Assembly (NCBI GenBank): GCA_903813345.2 | Contig: CAIIXF020000002.1 | Coordinates: 7,769,555 to 7,833,554, forward strand | Source: Owenia fusiformis | Taxonomy: Eukaryota > Annelida > Polychaeta > Sabellida > Oweniidae | Length of the DNA: 64,000 bases | Reading direction: 5' to 3' | In this document: piece by piece, positions 57,701-63,936 of the stretch | Layout: each line of letters begins with the position of its first letter | Position numbering within the stretch: position 1 is the first letter of the stretch | Notes under the pieces: model-generated | Told to the model about the DNA's origin: nothing | The model's database searches: none | What the model saw: the letters and a program-made list of their open reading frames with translations, nothing else | Position numbers and translations under genes: made by a program

Positions 57701-60589
57701 TCACTGTCACAACGTGTCATAGACGAACACCAGATAGAACGTCACTTCAACTCTAATGATCTCAAAGAACTCTACAACTTCCAACCAGACAGGCTAGAGG
57801 ACAAGAAGGAAAGACCAACACCCAAGTTACCAAAGGTACATCTGAACAAAACATTATAAATATTATACAAATACTGGATTATCAGAAGCTGGATATAGCA
57901 GAACTGCCCCGCCCAATATTTTTTGGAGTAATTCTCTGAAATATGTTGCAACTGGAAGTTCCATTTTCACATATTTAACCAGATGTTCAAGCTCATCAAT
58001 TTGTGATAATTCATGTTAGGTACCTCTTTTCAGTGTTGCATTGTTTCAGAAAGATATATACACTGTAGCTGTGTTCATTCTGTTTTGTAAATATTTTGAT
58101 ATATGTGTATGTTTCTATAGGATGTGATATTAACAGAGATCTTAAAGAGTAAGAAAGACCACATAGTCAGCTACCAAGAACACGACTCCCTGTTGGAACA
58201 TCTTGTTGAAGAGGAACTTAATGAAGATGAGAGGAAAGCTGCTTGGGAGGAATACGAAAATGAGAAGAAAGGAATGATGAGATATGGTGGTTTTGGTGGT
58301 GAGTACAATTGACCTATACCCTTTGTATTAGGAGCTGGAGTACATATGAAATGTATGCAATATCAGGGATTTCACTGGAATTTCTCTCAATAGGCTAAAT
58401 AAATGAAAACATCAGGCAAATTTATTTGAGATCATAAATTTAACATGGAATACTCGTAAAGTCCCTAAAAACAACAGGCGATTTTGTGAAAACAACTGGT
58501 GAAAATCGCAGGTTGCCTGCTGCTAATGAAACCCCTGCCTATTGTTACAAGATTATGTAACAAATTCATACCATATAGCTAATGCTGTTTAGTAATGACA
58601 TTTGTTCTCATGTAGTAACACCTATATGCCATATAGGAATTGTATATGCCATATATTAACAAGCATGTATATAGTTAGTAGTTGTTTATGTTATATAGTA
58701 ACAAGTTTACATATTAAAAAGTTTATTCCGTATATTGCAGCAATAGGACAGAATCTTTCATCTGGGAACTCAGCATTTGGACTTCAACAGCTTCCAAGAG
58801 TTGTACAGGAGATACTCAAATATGTAAGTACAAAAACACTCATGTACTGTACAAAAAGACTCACGCACTGTACAAAAAGACTCAAACACTATACAAAAGA
58901 CTTGCATGCTGTACAAAAAGACTCATGCATTGTACAAAAAGTCTCATGTTCTGTACAAAATGACTCGCGCACTGTACAAAAAGACTCAAACACTATACAA
59001 AAAGACTTGCATGCTGTACAAAAAGACTCATGCATTGTACAAAAAGTCTCATGTTCTGTACAAAATGACTCGCGCATTGTATCAAAAGACTCATATTCTG
59101 TAGTACAAAAAGACTCAGGCACTGTACAAATAGACTCAAACACTGTACAAAAAGACTCAAACTCTGTACAAAAAGACTCATGTAGTGTACAAAAAGACTC
59201 ACATTCTGTACAAAAAGACTCACGTTCTTTGCAAAAAGACTCATTTACTGTACAGAAGGTTACTGTCAACTAAAACTATTATAGGCTATAATGAGATCAT
59301 GGTGGCGAACAATGACTACAATCAAACTCAAATATGAACCCTGAAATCCATGATCAAATCAAGCTAATCAAATTTTTGCACTAGAAATTTTTGTAATAAA
59401 CTGCAATATGTTGTGTTTGTTTCTTATTGCCTTCAAATGTAATTTATTTTTGATATTTCAGAATCCCAATATTCCACCCCAGGAACTTCAAACAAGACTT
59501 CAAGCATTCCTCAAGTTGCAGACCCCTCAGGTAATAATGCTTAGTTATAAAGTGAATATTATGGCTATATGCCCCATGATATTCCAATGTACAATACCAC
59601 AACTTTGTAACATTGCATTATATTGTAATAGAATATCAAGATAACATCTTTAAATGTATGCTAATCACAGAAATATCACTGAATATACACGAATTTTAAA
59701 ATTTTGTCAATGTGAATGAATTTTTAGTGTTTATTTTTAATTTCTAAAAGATCATGGATTTTTCACCCTTTTTTACCAATCTAATTCATTATTGTGTTTT
59801 CAGCAAGGACTACAACAACGTCTTGTCCAATCATCTGCCTTCCCTGGTGGAAACTATCTTCATGGTCCTCAGACTCAGGATGTAGCCATTTAAACCCACC
59901 CATCATATAATACCCTATGATACCACCCATCTAATAAACTATTATGTTTTCAGCAAGGACTACAACAACGTCCTGTCCAATCATCTGCCTTCCCTGGTGG
60001 AAACTACCTCTGTGGTCCACAGACTCAGGGTGTAGCCATTCAAACCCACCCATTATATAATACCCTATGATACCACCCATCTAATAAACTATTATGTTTT
60101 CAGCAAGGACTACAGCAACGTCCTGTCCAATCATCTGCCTTCTTTGGTGGAAACTACCTCTGTGGTCCTCAGACTCAGGGTGTAACCATTTAAACCCACC
60201 AATCATATAATACCCTATGATACCACCCATCTAATAAACTAGTATGTTTTCAGCAAGGACTACAACAACGTCCTGTCCAATCATCTGCCTTCCCTGGTGG
60301 AAACTACCTCCGTGGTCCTCAGACTCAAGGTGTAGCCATTCAGCCGCGCCCATCATATGCCACCACTACGATACCAAACCCAAATCTTATTGGAAACCCA
60401 CCTGTGAGAATCGGACAGCCTGCGGTGTATAATCCAAGCACCCAGAATATCATCCGTGTCAGCCAGCCAGGTTTGCCATCACGGCTTCCTGGGGTAGGGA
60501 CTATTCCAGGATTAGGTGCGGGACCAATGAACGTGATACGTGTCAATGCAAGTAATGGAACTGTGCAAGTAAATGGTGCAAGCAAATAG
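21798..60589 (+). CDS. ATRX: ATRX chromatin remodeller (SNF2 family), complete, 33 coding exons
   Basis: Coding exons: 21798-21870, 22161-22301, 22738-23294, 23679-23771, 24119-24160, 24447-24576, 24929-25135, 25476-25712, 26148-26384, 27984-28564, 28826-29219, 29579-29704, 30122-30342, 30703-30828, 31391-31541, 36813-36922, 37723-37863, 38322-38496, 38814-38951, 39150-39325, 39736-39893, 40165-40252, 53425-53582, 54487-54587, 54810-54966, 55807-55906, 56315-56430, 56720-56897, 57656-57835, 58121-58298, 58741-58823, 59462-59530, 60254-60589. All phases match; the product is 1,985 residues. Residues about 1-1,050 are Ser/Asp/Glu/Lys-rich disorder. The helicase follows, with GLGKT (about 1,136), DEGH (about 1,255), [11 protein letters not shown] (about 1,652) and RVYRFGQ (about 1,686). 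Then come ATRX-type HDSLLEH and [10 protein letters not shown] segments and a Gln/Pro/Gly tail. Known ATRX deposits H3.3 with DAXX and remodels heterochromatin and telomeres. No Cys-rich ADD domain is encoded. The first two exons are least certain; the first intron donor is GTCACA. Confidence 0.9.
24367..24412 (+). repeat. AACAAATGGCAGG element, short copy before an ATRX exon
   Basis: Only the 3' part is present: ATGGCAGGTGGTGACATTTT then GCATGTTAATACCTTGTT. It ends 35 bp before the ATRX exon at 24,447. Confidence 0.6.
25803..26009. mobile_element. CAGTGATCTCC MITE, complete copy, 207 bp
   Basis: The termini CAGTGATCTCC and GGAGATCACTG are a perfect 11-bp inverted repeat. The interior has palindromic GTGGGCGCAGCACCCAC and two CACCCACTT blocks. 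It lies within an ATRX intron. There is no coding capacity and no clear target-site duplication. Confidence 0.75.
26797..27930. repeat. Repeat block: CCGT microsatellite plus 135-146-bp tandem units
   Basis: A CGAACGAAGTTCG palindrome and six CCGT units are followed by four tandem units anchored by GTGGAGCGATTTTGTTCATA at 27,190, 27,325, 27,471 and 27,612. Each unit carries the hairpin AAAATGGCCGCCATTTT or a variant. The block ends with TTTGATGGGATTCGCTACGC. It lies in an ATRX intron and looks like one inserted element with internal amplification. Confidence 0.65.
28614..28724 (+). repeat. AACAAATGGCAGG element in a short ATRX intron
   Basis: TTATAGTCTCC, TTGTGGACGCTGGT, ATTCGGCATCT, AACAAATGGCAGGTAGTGAC and TTAATGCCTTGTT appear in order. 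The host intron is only 261 bp, so this element makes up a large part of it. Confidence 0.7.
29820..30121 (+). repeat. Two decayed partial copies of the ATRX exon starting at 30,122
   Basis: GGGGAAGTGTAAGAAAGGCT near 29,823 and GGGAAGAGTAAGAAAGGC at 29,957 resemble the real exon start GGGAAGGGCAAGAAAGGC. Each is followed by GATGATAnAGAGTC. The second copy keeps a TTTCAG acceptor, then runs into TTGTAAAC and a frame break. Confidence 0.65.
31218..31352 (+). repeat. AACAAATGGCAGG element
   Basis: TGTTATAGTCTCCAACTATT, duplicated TTGGTATT/TTGGTTGG blocks, AACAAATGGCAGGTTGTGAC and TTGATGCCTTGTT. It ends 39 bp before the ATRX exon at 31,391. Confidence 0.7.
31555..31721. mobile_element. TACAGTRAAACCTG-type MITE next to an ATRX 5' splice site
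   Basis: The ends resemble CACAGATAAACCTG and CAGGTTTCACTGTA, with internal GTTCCACTT repeats. It starts 13 bp after the donor of the ATRX exon ending at 31,541. Confidence 0.6.
31778..35536 (-). CDS. Heparan sulfate 3-O-sulfotransferase-like protein, nested in an ATRX intron
   Basis: Minus-strand exons 35536-34780, 34358-34244, 33942-33781, 33105-32934 and 32101-31778 join in phase to 1,530 nt (509 aa). Residues about 15-31 form one membrane segment, so this is a type II Golgi-like protein. Residues about 35-245 are a long Asn/Asp/Glu-rich stem with degenerate VENDNQD-type repeats. The catalytic part starts [14 protein letters not shown] (PAPS 5'-phosphosulfate loop, Lys256). AEVCFF keeps the Glu equivalent to the 3-OST catalytic base. 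[18 protein letters not shown] and [18 protein letters not shown] follow, then KYTKGRPHP near the C-terminus. The family transfers sulfate from PAPS to heparan sulfate. Oddities: the usual Arg before DPV is Cys, the Cys of the C-terminal CLGKxKGR segment is Met, and intron 3 is GC-AG. It could be another Golgi carbohydrate sulfotransferase. A probable UTR acceptor lies near 35,564. Confidence 0.82.
33281..33790 (-). repeat. 30-31-bp minisatellite overlapping a GC 5' splice site
   Basis: About 15 units of ACTTGCCTGGATACAAG plus TTGTTCATAGAAAT or variants. On the minus strand each unit reads CTTGTATCCAGGCAAGT. The exon of the nested sulfotransferase ends inside the last unit (33,781). Confidence 0.85.
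36477..36661. mobile_element. MITE with CACTCTACTATACCT terminal inverted repeats
   Basis: CACTCTACTATACCT at the left and AGGTATAGTAGAGTG at the right form a perfect 15-bp inverted repeat. The 185-bp interior is non-coding. It lies 151 bp before the ATRX Walker A exon. Further copies are at 62,951 and 63,576. Confidence 0.8.
37366..37722 (+). repeat. Three tandem copies of an ATRX acceptor plus exon start (119-bp unit)
   Basis: Copies begin at 37,366, 37,485 and 37,604, exactly 119 bp apart, before the true exon at 37,723. Each has TTTTATATTCCAG and the coding start for [20 protein letters not shown] then [11 protein letters not shown], and meets an in-frame TGA just before the Trp codon of the real exon. 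None has a 5' splice site at its end. Confidence 0.93.
37905..38302 (+). repeat. Two AACAAATGGCAGG elements in one ATRX intron
   Basis: Copies at about 37,905-38,025 and 38,200-38,302 lie in the same orientation. The second has CTATAGTCTCCAACATTTTT, GTGGATGGTGGTTGGTGTT, AACAAATGGCAGGTAGTGAC and TTAATGCCTTATT, and ends 20 bp before the exon at 38,322. Confidence 0.7.
39386..39507. mobile_element. CAGGGGTTTCACT MITE copy
   Basis: The ends are CAGGGGTTTCACTAGAATT and AATGAAACTCCTG. It shares CAGGCTAAATAAATGAAAAC with the copy at 58,364. Confidence 0.6.
39975..40075 (+). repeat. AACAAATGGCAGG element, internally deleted copy
   Basis: TGTTATGGTCCCCAACCTTT, TTGTGGACAGTGTT and paired GGTTGGTG blocks are present, then GTCATGTTAATGCTTTGTT. 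The AACAAATGGCAGG core is missing. It lies in the 271-bp intron before the exon at 40,165. Confidence 0.55.
40940..41251. mobile_element. About 310-bp foldback element
   Basis: The left arm has GAAATGAAACATCTTTCCGA, TTGGAACAAAA and GGTCTCTCAATATT. It pairs with the right arm AATATTGAGAGGTCC, TTTTGTTCCAAC and TTCGGAAAGACATTTTATTT. The short central loop is T-rich. Confidence 0.7.
43466..44031 (-). CDS. Death-domain plus coiled-coil protein, last exon, nested in an ATRX intron
   Basis: A TTTCAG acceptor at 44,037-44,032 opens an exon in phase 1. The frame reads [16 protein letters not shown] from the acceptor and stays open for 183 codons after the first internal Met (44,017). The first 80 residues have the Death-domain pattern: [15 protein letters not shown], a Trp-containing helix [14 protein letters not shown], then [21 protein letters not shown] coiled coil follows with two 21-residue repeats sharing the CQGxQIHNL core, then a short Gln/Ser tail. 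Death domains mediate apoptosis or innate immune assembly, and such proteins are numerous in several invertebrates. The upstream exon was not found, so this may be a 5'-truncated gene or a retained fragment. It is antisense to ATRX. Confidence 0.55.
44140..45919. mobile_element. Helitron-like non-autonomous repeat, copy 1
   Basis: It opens with the hairpin TAGACTCCAGAT / ATCTGGAGTCTA, repeated once. Internal units of several hundred bp contain CCGACTTCCGGTTCGGAAGT, then a TATCC-rich microsatellite. It closes with a 9-bp-stem hairpin AAATTGAAC/GTTCAATTT (45,888-45,908), then CTAG (45,916-45,919) followed by T. A 3' hairpin with CTRR and T fits Helitron ends. Confidence 0.5.
45930..47947. mobile_element. 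Helitron-like non-autonomous repeat, copy 2
   Basis: Head-to-tail relative of the preceding copy, with the same CACGTTTTCTCAG start, several CCGACTTCCGG units and a different 12-bp array (CAGCTACTTACT, 47,700-47,900). The end repeats the hairpin AAATTGAAC/GTTCAATTT at 47,917-47,937 and CTAG at 47,944-47,947. Confidence 0.5.
47991..48784 (-). mobile_element. Degenerate mariner-like transposon, 794 bp
   Basis: The left end TACAGGGGAATCATTAA and the right end (minus strand) TACAGGGTGATCATTAA match at 15 of 17 positions as terminal inverted repeats. The interior holds a broken transposase fragment on the minus strand. TA dinucleotides abut the ends, as expected of Tc1/mariner elements. Confidence 0.65.
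48275..48420 (-). pseudogene. Mariner transposase fragment
   Basis: A minus-strand frame contains [20 protein letters not shown] followed by TA. This resembles the catalytic HxDNAPxHTA segment of mariner transposases, with Asn in place of the catalytic Asp. Upstream and downstream residues do not match, and the complete DDE/D domain is absent, so it is inactive. Confidence 0.5.
50593..50722 (+). repeat. AACAAATGGCAGG element
   Basis: It begins TGTCACCAACAGAGGTGG and carries two GTTGGTGTTCAGCCYCTGTA blocks, AACAAATGGCAGGTCATGAC and TTAACACCATGTTT. It is in the large ATRX intron, far from an exon. Confidence 0.65.
53136..53277. mobile_element. 142-bp palindromic element
   Basis: It starts ATGCCTTGATCAC and ends GTGACCAAGGCAT. 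GCTCCGAT at the left and ATCGGAGC at the right, plus ACTCAAT/ATTGAGT in the centre, make most of it self-complementary. It lies about 150 bp before an ATRX exon. Confidence 0.6.
54320..54462 (+). repeat. AACAAATGGCAGG element, longest copy
   Basis: The 5' end ATGTCACCACCACAAGTGG is followed by TTGTTATAGTCTCAAACTTT, TTGTGGATGGTGTTTG, AACAAATGGCAGGTGGTGAC and TTAATGCCTTCTT. It ends 25 bp before the ATRX exon at 54,487. Confidence 0.7.
54978..55401 (+). repeat. Five tandem copies of an ATRX exon end plus donor (87-bp unit)
   Basis: The anchor ACAAGATGGAACTTAGTGGG recurs at 54,891 (real exon), 54,978, 55,065, 55,152, 55,239 and 55,326, always 87 bp apart. Each copy encodes [19 protein letters not shown], then ends GATAAAGT with a GTGAGT or GTGACT donor. 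In the ATRX frame each donor also creates a TGA stop, so only the first donor gives a functional lobe 2. Confidence 0.94.
55685..55806 (+). repeat. Partial upstream copy of the ATRX exon at 55,807
   Basis: It follows a TTTCAG acceptor and matches the true exon for about 80 bp, encoding [20 protein letters not shown] then MHNKAEG and a stop. The spacing between copies is 122 bp. No donor follows. Confidence 0.85.
57034..57166 (+). repeat. AACAAATGGCAGG element, core-deleted copy
   Basis: ATGTCAGCACCACAAAAAGTG, without exceeding this stretch, leads into TTGTTATAGTCTTCAACTTA, GGTTGG and TTGGTGTTCGG blocks, then GCAGGTGGTGACACTTTG and TTGATGCCTTGTA. About ten bases of the core are missing. Confidence 0.6.
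57429..57655 (+). repeat. Partial upstream copy of the ATRX exon at 57,656
   Basis: After a TATGTAG acceptor it encodes [20 protein letters not shown] and [12 protein letters not shown], then diverges and reaches a stop. The true copy, 227 bp downstream, differs at several codons and continues to a GTACAT donor. Confidence 0.85.
58364..58537. mobile_element. CAGGGGTTTCACT MITE copy
   Basis: The ends CAGGGATTTCACTGGAATT and CTAATGAAACCCCTG are inverted repeats. The interior repeats AACAACAGGCGATTTTGTGA-like blocks. It lies in the ATRX intron before the exon at 58,741. Confidence 0.6.
58824..59273 (+). repeat. 21-bp minisatellite, open in the ATRX frame
   Basis: It begins at the donor of the exon ending at 58,823. 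About 20 units of CTGTACAAAAAGACTCATG follow, mostly 21 bp long. Because 21 is divisible by three, the ATRX frame stays open to a TAA at 59,273 and would encode repeats such as VQKDSCI. Confidence 0.85.
59804..60253 (+). repeat. Three tandem 150-bp copies of the last ATRX exon start, each with stop and AATAAA
   Basis: Copies start at 59,804, 59,954 and 60,104, exactly 150 bp apart, before the true final exon at 60,254. Each has a TTTTCAG acceptor and encodes [17 protein letters not shown] and GPQTQ. The frame closes with TAA or TGA, and AATAAA follows at 59,933, 60,083 and 60,233. Each could therefore serve as an alternative terminal exon. Confidence 0.9.
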
Positions 60590-61798
60590 TGTTGCAGCGA
60601 AGCTTTTCAGTGCTCTAAGTGGGATGAAACTATCTTGTTGCGTCATGATAATATTCTACATTCTCGCTGTTTTGCTCAGAACACTTGCTTTCACTTACCT
60701 TGGCACTGATTTAGTCCATAAGCTATGCTATGACGCTCATTGTTCAAACCAAAGAATTTGTTCACTCCCCTGCAAAAGTTTGACTCCCCGGACTATTTGA
60801 CGTTTGACGTTTTTCCCCAATAACCAAAGTCATCTATTTATGAGTTTTATGATGTCTGTAACACATGGTCTGAAGGTATGTGATGCTAAAGTTTTGGAGG
60901 GGAGTGTAAAACTGATACATAAAGTAAAAAAATACAAGTGTGCAGAAACCTGAACAGTAATGGTTAAAATGGACAGAGTTTTTGTGTAAGCAAATTATGA
61001 AATTAAATATAAAACGAATACTTTTAAAAGAGTACACAGATTTGAAAATGATAACAGTACAGGAAGACTGTGCAAGCAAGCAATGAAACTTTATAAACCA
61101 AATGTGCAAGTAAATTGAAGTATAGCCTAGTTAATATTAACAGTTATGTAATTATTTATTCTAAATCATTTATTTTGTACTACAGTGACACACCGTTTAT
61201 TGTATAGTTTTAGTGTAAGGTTTGCGTGACATTAAAAAATCAGATGATTATGAAGTCATAAGTATACATTCGGAGCGTGTGATAGTACGGTTGATCTGAT
61301 TGGCCAAGAGGCCAATGTGATAGATGGTCAATGATTGGTCGATTAGACATATGGACTATATCTATATTGGCCAATTAGAGGTGTGTGATATATAGACAAT
61401 GACCTGATTGGTCAAATTACCCAATTGATAAATGTGAGTTTTCTTATAGCGGAGGTCTCAAAAATGGCTAAAACGGTCCTAGAATCTAGAATTCTGAGAA
61501 AGATGATGGTAAAGTGTAAAGATTATGAAGCATGAATGAATGAAATATGTGTTTATGTGGCGACTTGCATCCATAATTGAATACAATTTTTGGATAATCA
61601 GTGTAAAAAATTCCGGGGTAGGTCAGTAATGGTGCTCAGATAAATTGGGCAATCCTAAAATTATAGATATTGTTGATATTATGTTGTGTCTAATAGGCAC
61701 TTTAAATGAATTCTTATTTATTATTAATTGTTTGATTGTACTTTTTATACATGTATCATTTTGTTTACTTTTTTAGTACTACTATAGTTTGCTAATAT

Positions 61799-61975
61799 GT
61801 ACAGGGTGTCCCGAAAATAGAACCCTTTAATTATGAAATAACTTTTTCAGTTATATTGAATATTCTTGAATTACTTAAACATTTAAGTAATTTATAACTC
61901 AGTTAAAGAACATTACATCGATATTGAAAAAAAGTCAAAATTCAGATTGATTGCATTTTTGGGCCATCCTGTAGT
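61799..61975. mobile_element. MITE with TACAGGGTGTCCC-type ends
   Basis: TACAGGGTGTCCCGAAA at the left and TTTGGGCCATCCTGTA at the right are imperfect inverted repeats typical of mariner-derived MITEs. Non-coding. Confidence 0.5.
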
Positions 61976-62421
61976 TATGAACCAACTACCAAAGCAGAGA
62001 CTATTTAGAAAATGTAGAATTATCCTGTACATACTAGTTGTATATAAGGTATTTGTATAGGTATAAACACCTATTATTTATAAAATGTATGTGTAGATAT
62101 CAGATTTGGTAGTCATGAGCAGTGTATATAGAAACTAGTATTCAATTCATGAAATTGGGATTTTCATTTCTGATTTAATTTTTGTCTCAAATAACCCTGG
62201 TGTGTAATCGTGTTGAGGTGAAAGTGGTTTTATGAGAAAAATTAGAACAATATACATGGTGGGTCACAAAAAGGTGAGATTCAACAAAAAATGTTATATT
62301 TATGTTATATATTATCTTGTTTTGCTTGACATAATTATGACGCTGTAAATTACACTATGGTTTGTTGGACCAAATAATTGTACATATTAAATATATACTG
62401 GTATATTTGGACTTAGATTTT

Positions 62422-62427
62422 AATAAA
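62422..62427 (+). terminator. Candidate ATRX polyadenylation signal
   Basis: AATAAA lies about 1.8 kb after the ATRX stop codon. It is the clearest canonical signal I noticed downstream of the gene, but no cleavage site can be confirmed from sequence. Confidence 0.3.
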
Positions 62428-62950
62428 ATGATAAACTCAAGGTAATCAACTATATTTGTTGATTATTTTTGTACAATAGAATCAATTTTAATGTCGAGCA
62501 TTGAAAAAACTGTAGAAGATAAAAGACTAAAAAATCCATCCATACTTAGTCCATTTTAGATTCAAAAGTTTAAACCTTAATGCTACGAAAATTGCTCTAT
62601 TTATAGTCCCCGGATAATGACACTTGCATTTTGTATCGATTTTATGTAGACGTTTAACATAATTTAATCCCTACTCTTATACACAGGGTGAGCCAAAAAG
62701 AGTAACCCCAAAAATGTTAATAACTCAGTCATCCAGAATGGTTTTAAGATCACACAATTAAACCTTGTATAATATTATTTCATTTTACTAAGATTCATAG
62801 GTCTAATCAAAATGGTCACGATTTTATGGCTATTTTACAAAACAATGCTCATGCCCGGATGAATTTGGCATGTTTAAGCATTTTGAGTATGTTTTGTAAA
62901 ATAGGCATGAAATTTTAACCATTGGAAAATAACCATGAAACCTAGAACAT

Positions 62951-63162
62951 CACTCTACTATACCTAACCTCTAGAAATGCTTAAGATACTCTGTTTGTCT
63001 AATTGTATTGTATAGTATATTTTTGAAAGTACCTTAATAACATCTAACAGTCATCCGATTAATCAGTAATAAGGAACGGACAAATAAAAACAAATTACAT
63101 AATCATTGCTAATAAGCCAAATGGGTTGCTCATGAACACCAAATGCAAGGTATAGTATAGTG
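62951..63162. mobile_element. CACTCTACTATACCT MITE, second copy
   Basis: It starts CACTCTACTATACCT and ends AGGTATAGTATAGTG, with an interior alignable to the copy at 36,477 (CCAAATGGGTTGCTCATGAA shared). It has an extra about 30 bp near the left end. Confidence 0.8.
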
Positions 63163-63575
63163 AACAGGATTAAATTGTACCTAATATGACCTTGAACCAA
63201 TGCAAATAACAGTTAACAAGATTTTTATTTACATATCAATGTCAAAACAAATGACATTTTCGAAATGCAACTTACATGCTCCATGTACTTAATAGATTTA
63301 CTGAATTGTATCTTGTATTGCTTTCAAGTTTTACTTCACTGCGCCCACTATTCTCTATCTTTGCCAATATTGGTTTTTGGAAACAATATTCTACAAACTG
63401 CTTGATGAATCTATTTTATGTTTAGTAGAACACTAGAAATAAATGTAAAATGTATTTTACGTTCAGAAATATTGATTTAAACCCACTTCCTCTATTTACA
63501 ACTTAATTGGACCCTGTTTCCCTTTTAAACGTGGTCACGTGCTAGGGTAGTGTGAAATGCGGTCTATATAAGATA

Positions 63576-63782
63576 CACTTTACTATACCTAACCCCTAGA
63601 AATGCATACTCTCTTTGTCTAATTGTATTGTTTATTATATTTTTGAAAGTTCCTTATTAACATCTAACAGTAATCTGATAAACCATTAATAAGGAACTGA
63701 CAAATAAAAGCAAATAACACAATCATTACTAATAAGCCAAATGGTTTGCTCATGAACACAAAATGCAAGGTATAGTAGAGTG
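63576..63782. mobile_element. CACTCTACTATACCT MITE, copy inside the duplicated ATRX intron
   Basis: It starts CACTTTACTATACCT and ends AGGTATAGTAGAGTG. Flanking DNA on both sides also matches the flanks of the copy at 36,477, so this copy was duplicated together with the ATRX segment. Confidence 0.8.
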
Positions 63783-63936
63783 AAATAGCGACTTCATCTA
63801 ATCCTCATTCTCTTATTCAAGCTTAGGGTTCTACCAACAGTAGAGAATTTAAACATAATGAGGTTTCCCAATGCATTTCTGTGTTTTATCGTCTCAAAAG
63901 CTATTAAAAATATGTTCTCTATCTCTGTAATTTCAG

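Larger units (their letters stand above)
54810..58298 (+). other. ATRX helicase lobe 2 (Helicase_C) and post-helicase exons
   Basis: The lobe begins [10 protein letters not shown] and runs through [52 protein letters not shown], the motif V segment [27 protein letters not shown] and motif VI RVYRFGQ. It is followed by [18 protein letters not shown] and [20 protein letters not shown], all characteristic of ATRX. Three of these exons (starting 54,810, 55,807 and 57,656) have partial tandem copies alongside them. Only one copy of each gives continuous phase. Confidence 0.92.
60590..63936 (+). other. ATRX 3' UTR and downstream flank
   Basis: No coding exon was recognised here. AATAAA at 62,422-62,427 is a candidate ATRX polyadenylation signal, giving a 3' UTR of about 1.8 kb. 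A TACAGGGTG-type TIR element lies near 61,800, and a second TACACAGGGTGAGCC motif lies near 62,685. From about 63,530 the DNA resembles the ATRX intron preceding the Walker A exon. Confidence 0.4.

Noticed and set aside
58889-59269. Minus-strand Cys/Phe-rich repeat frame
   Set aside because: Antisense of the 21-bp minisatellite; open only because of the repeat period.
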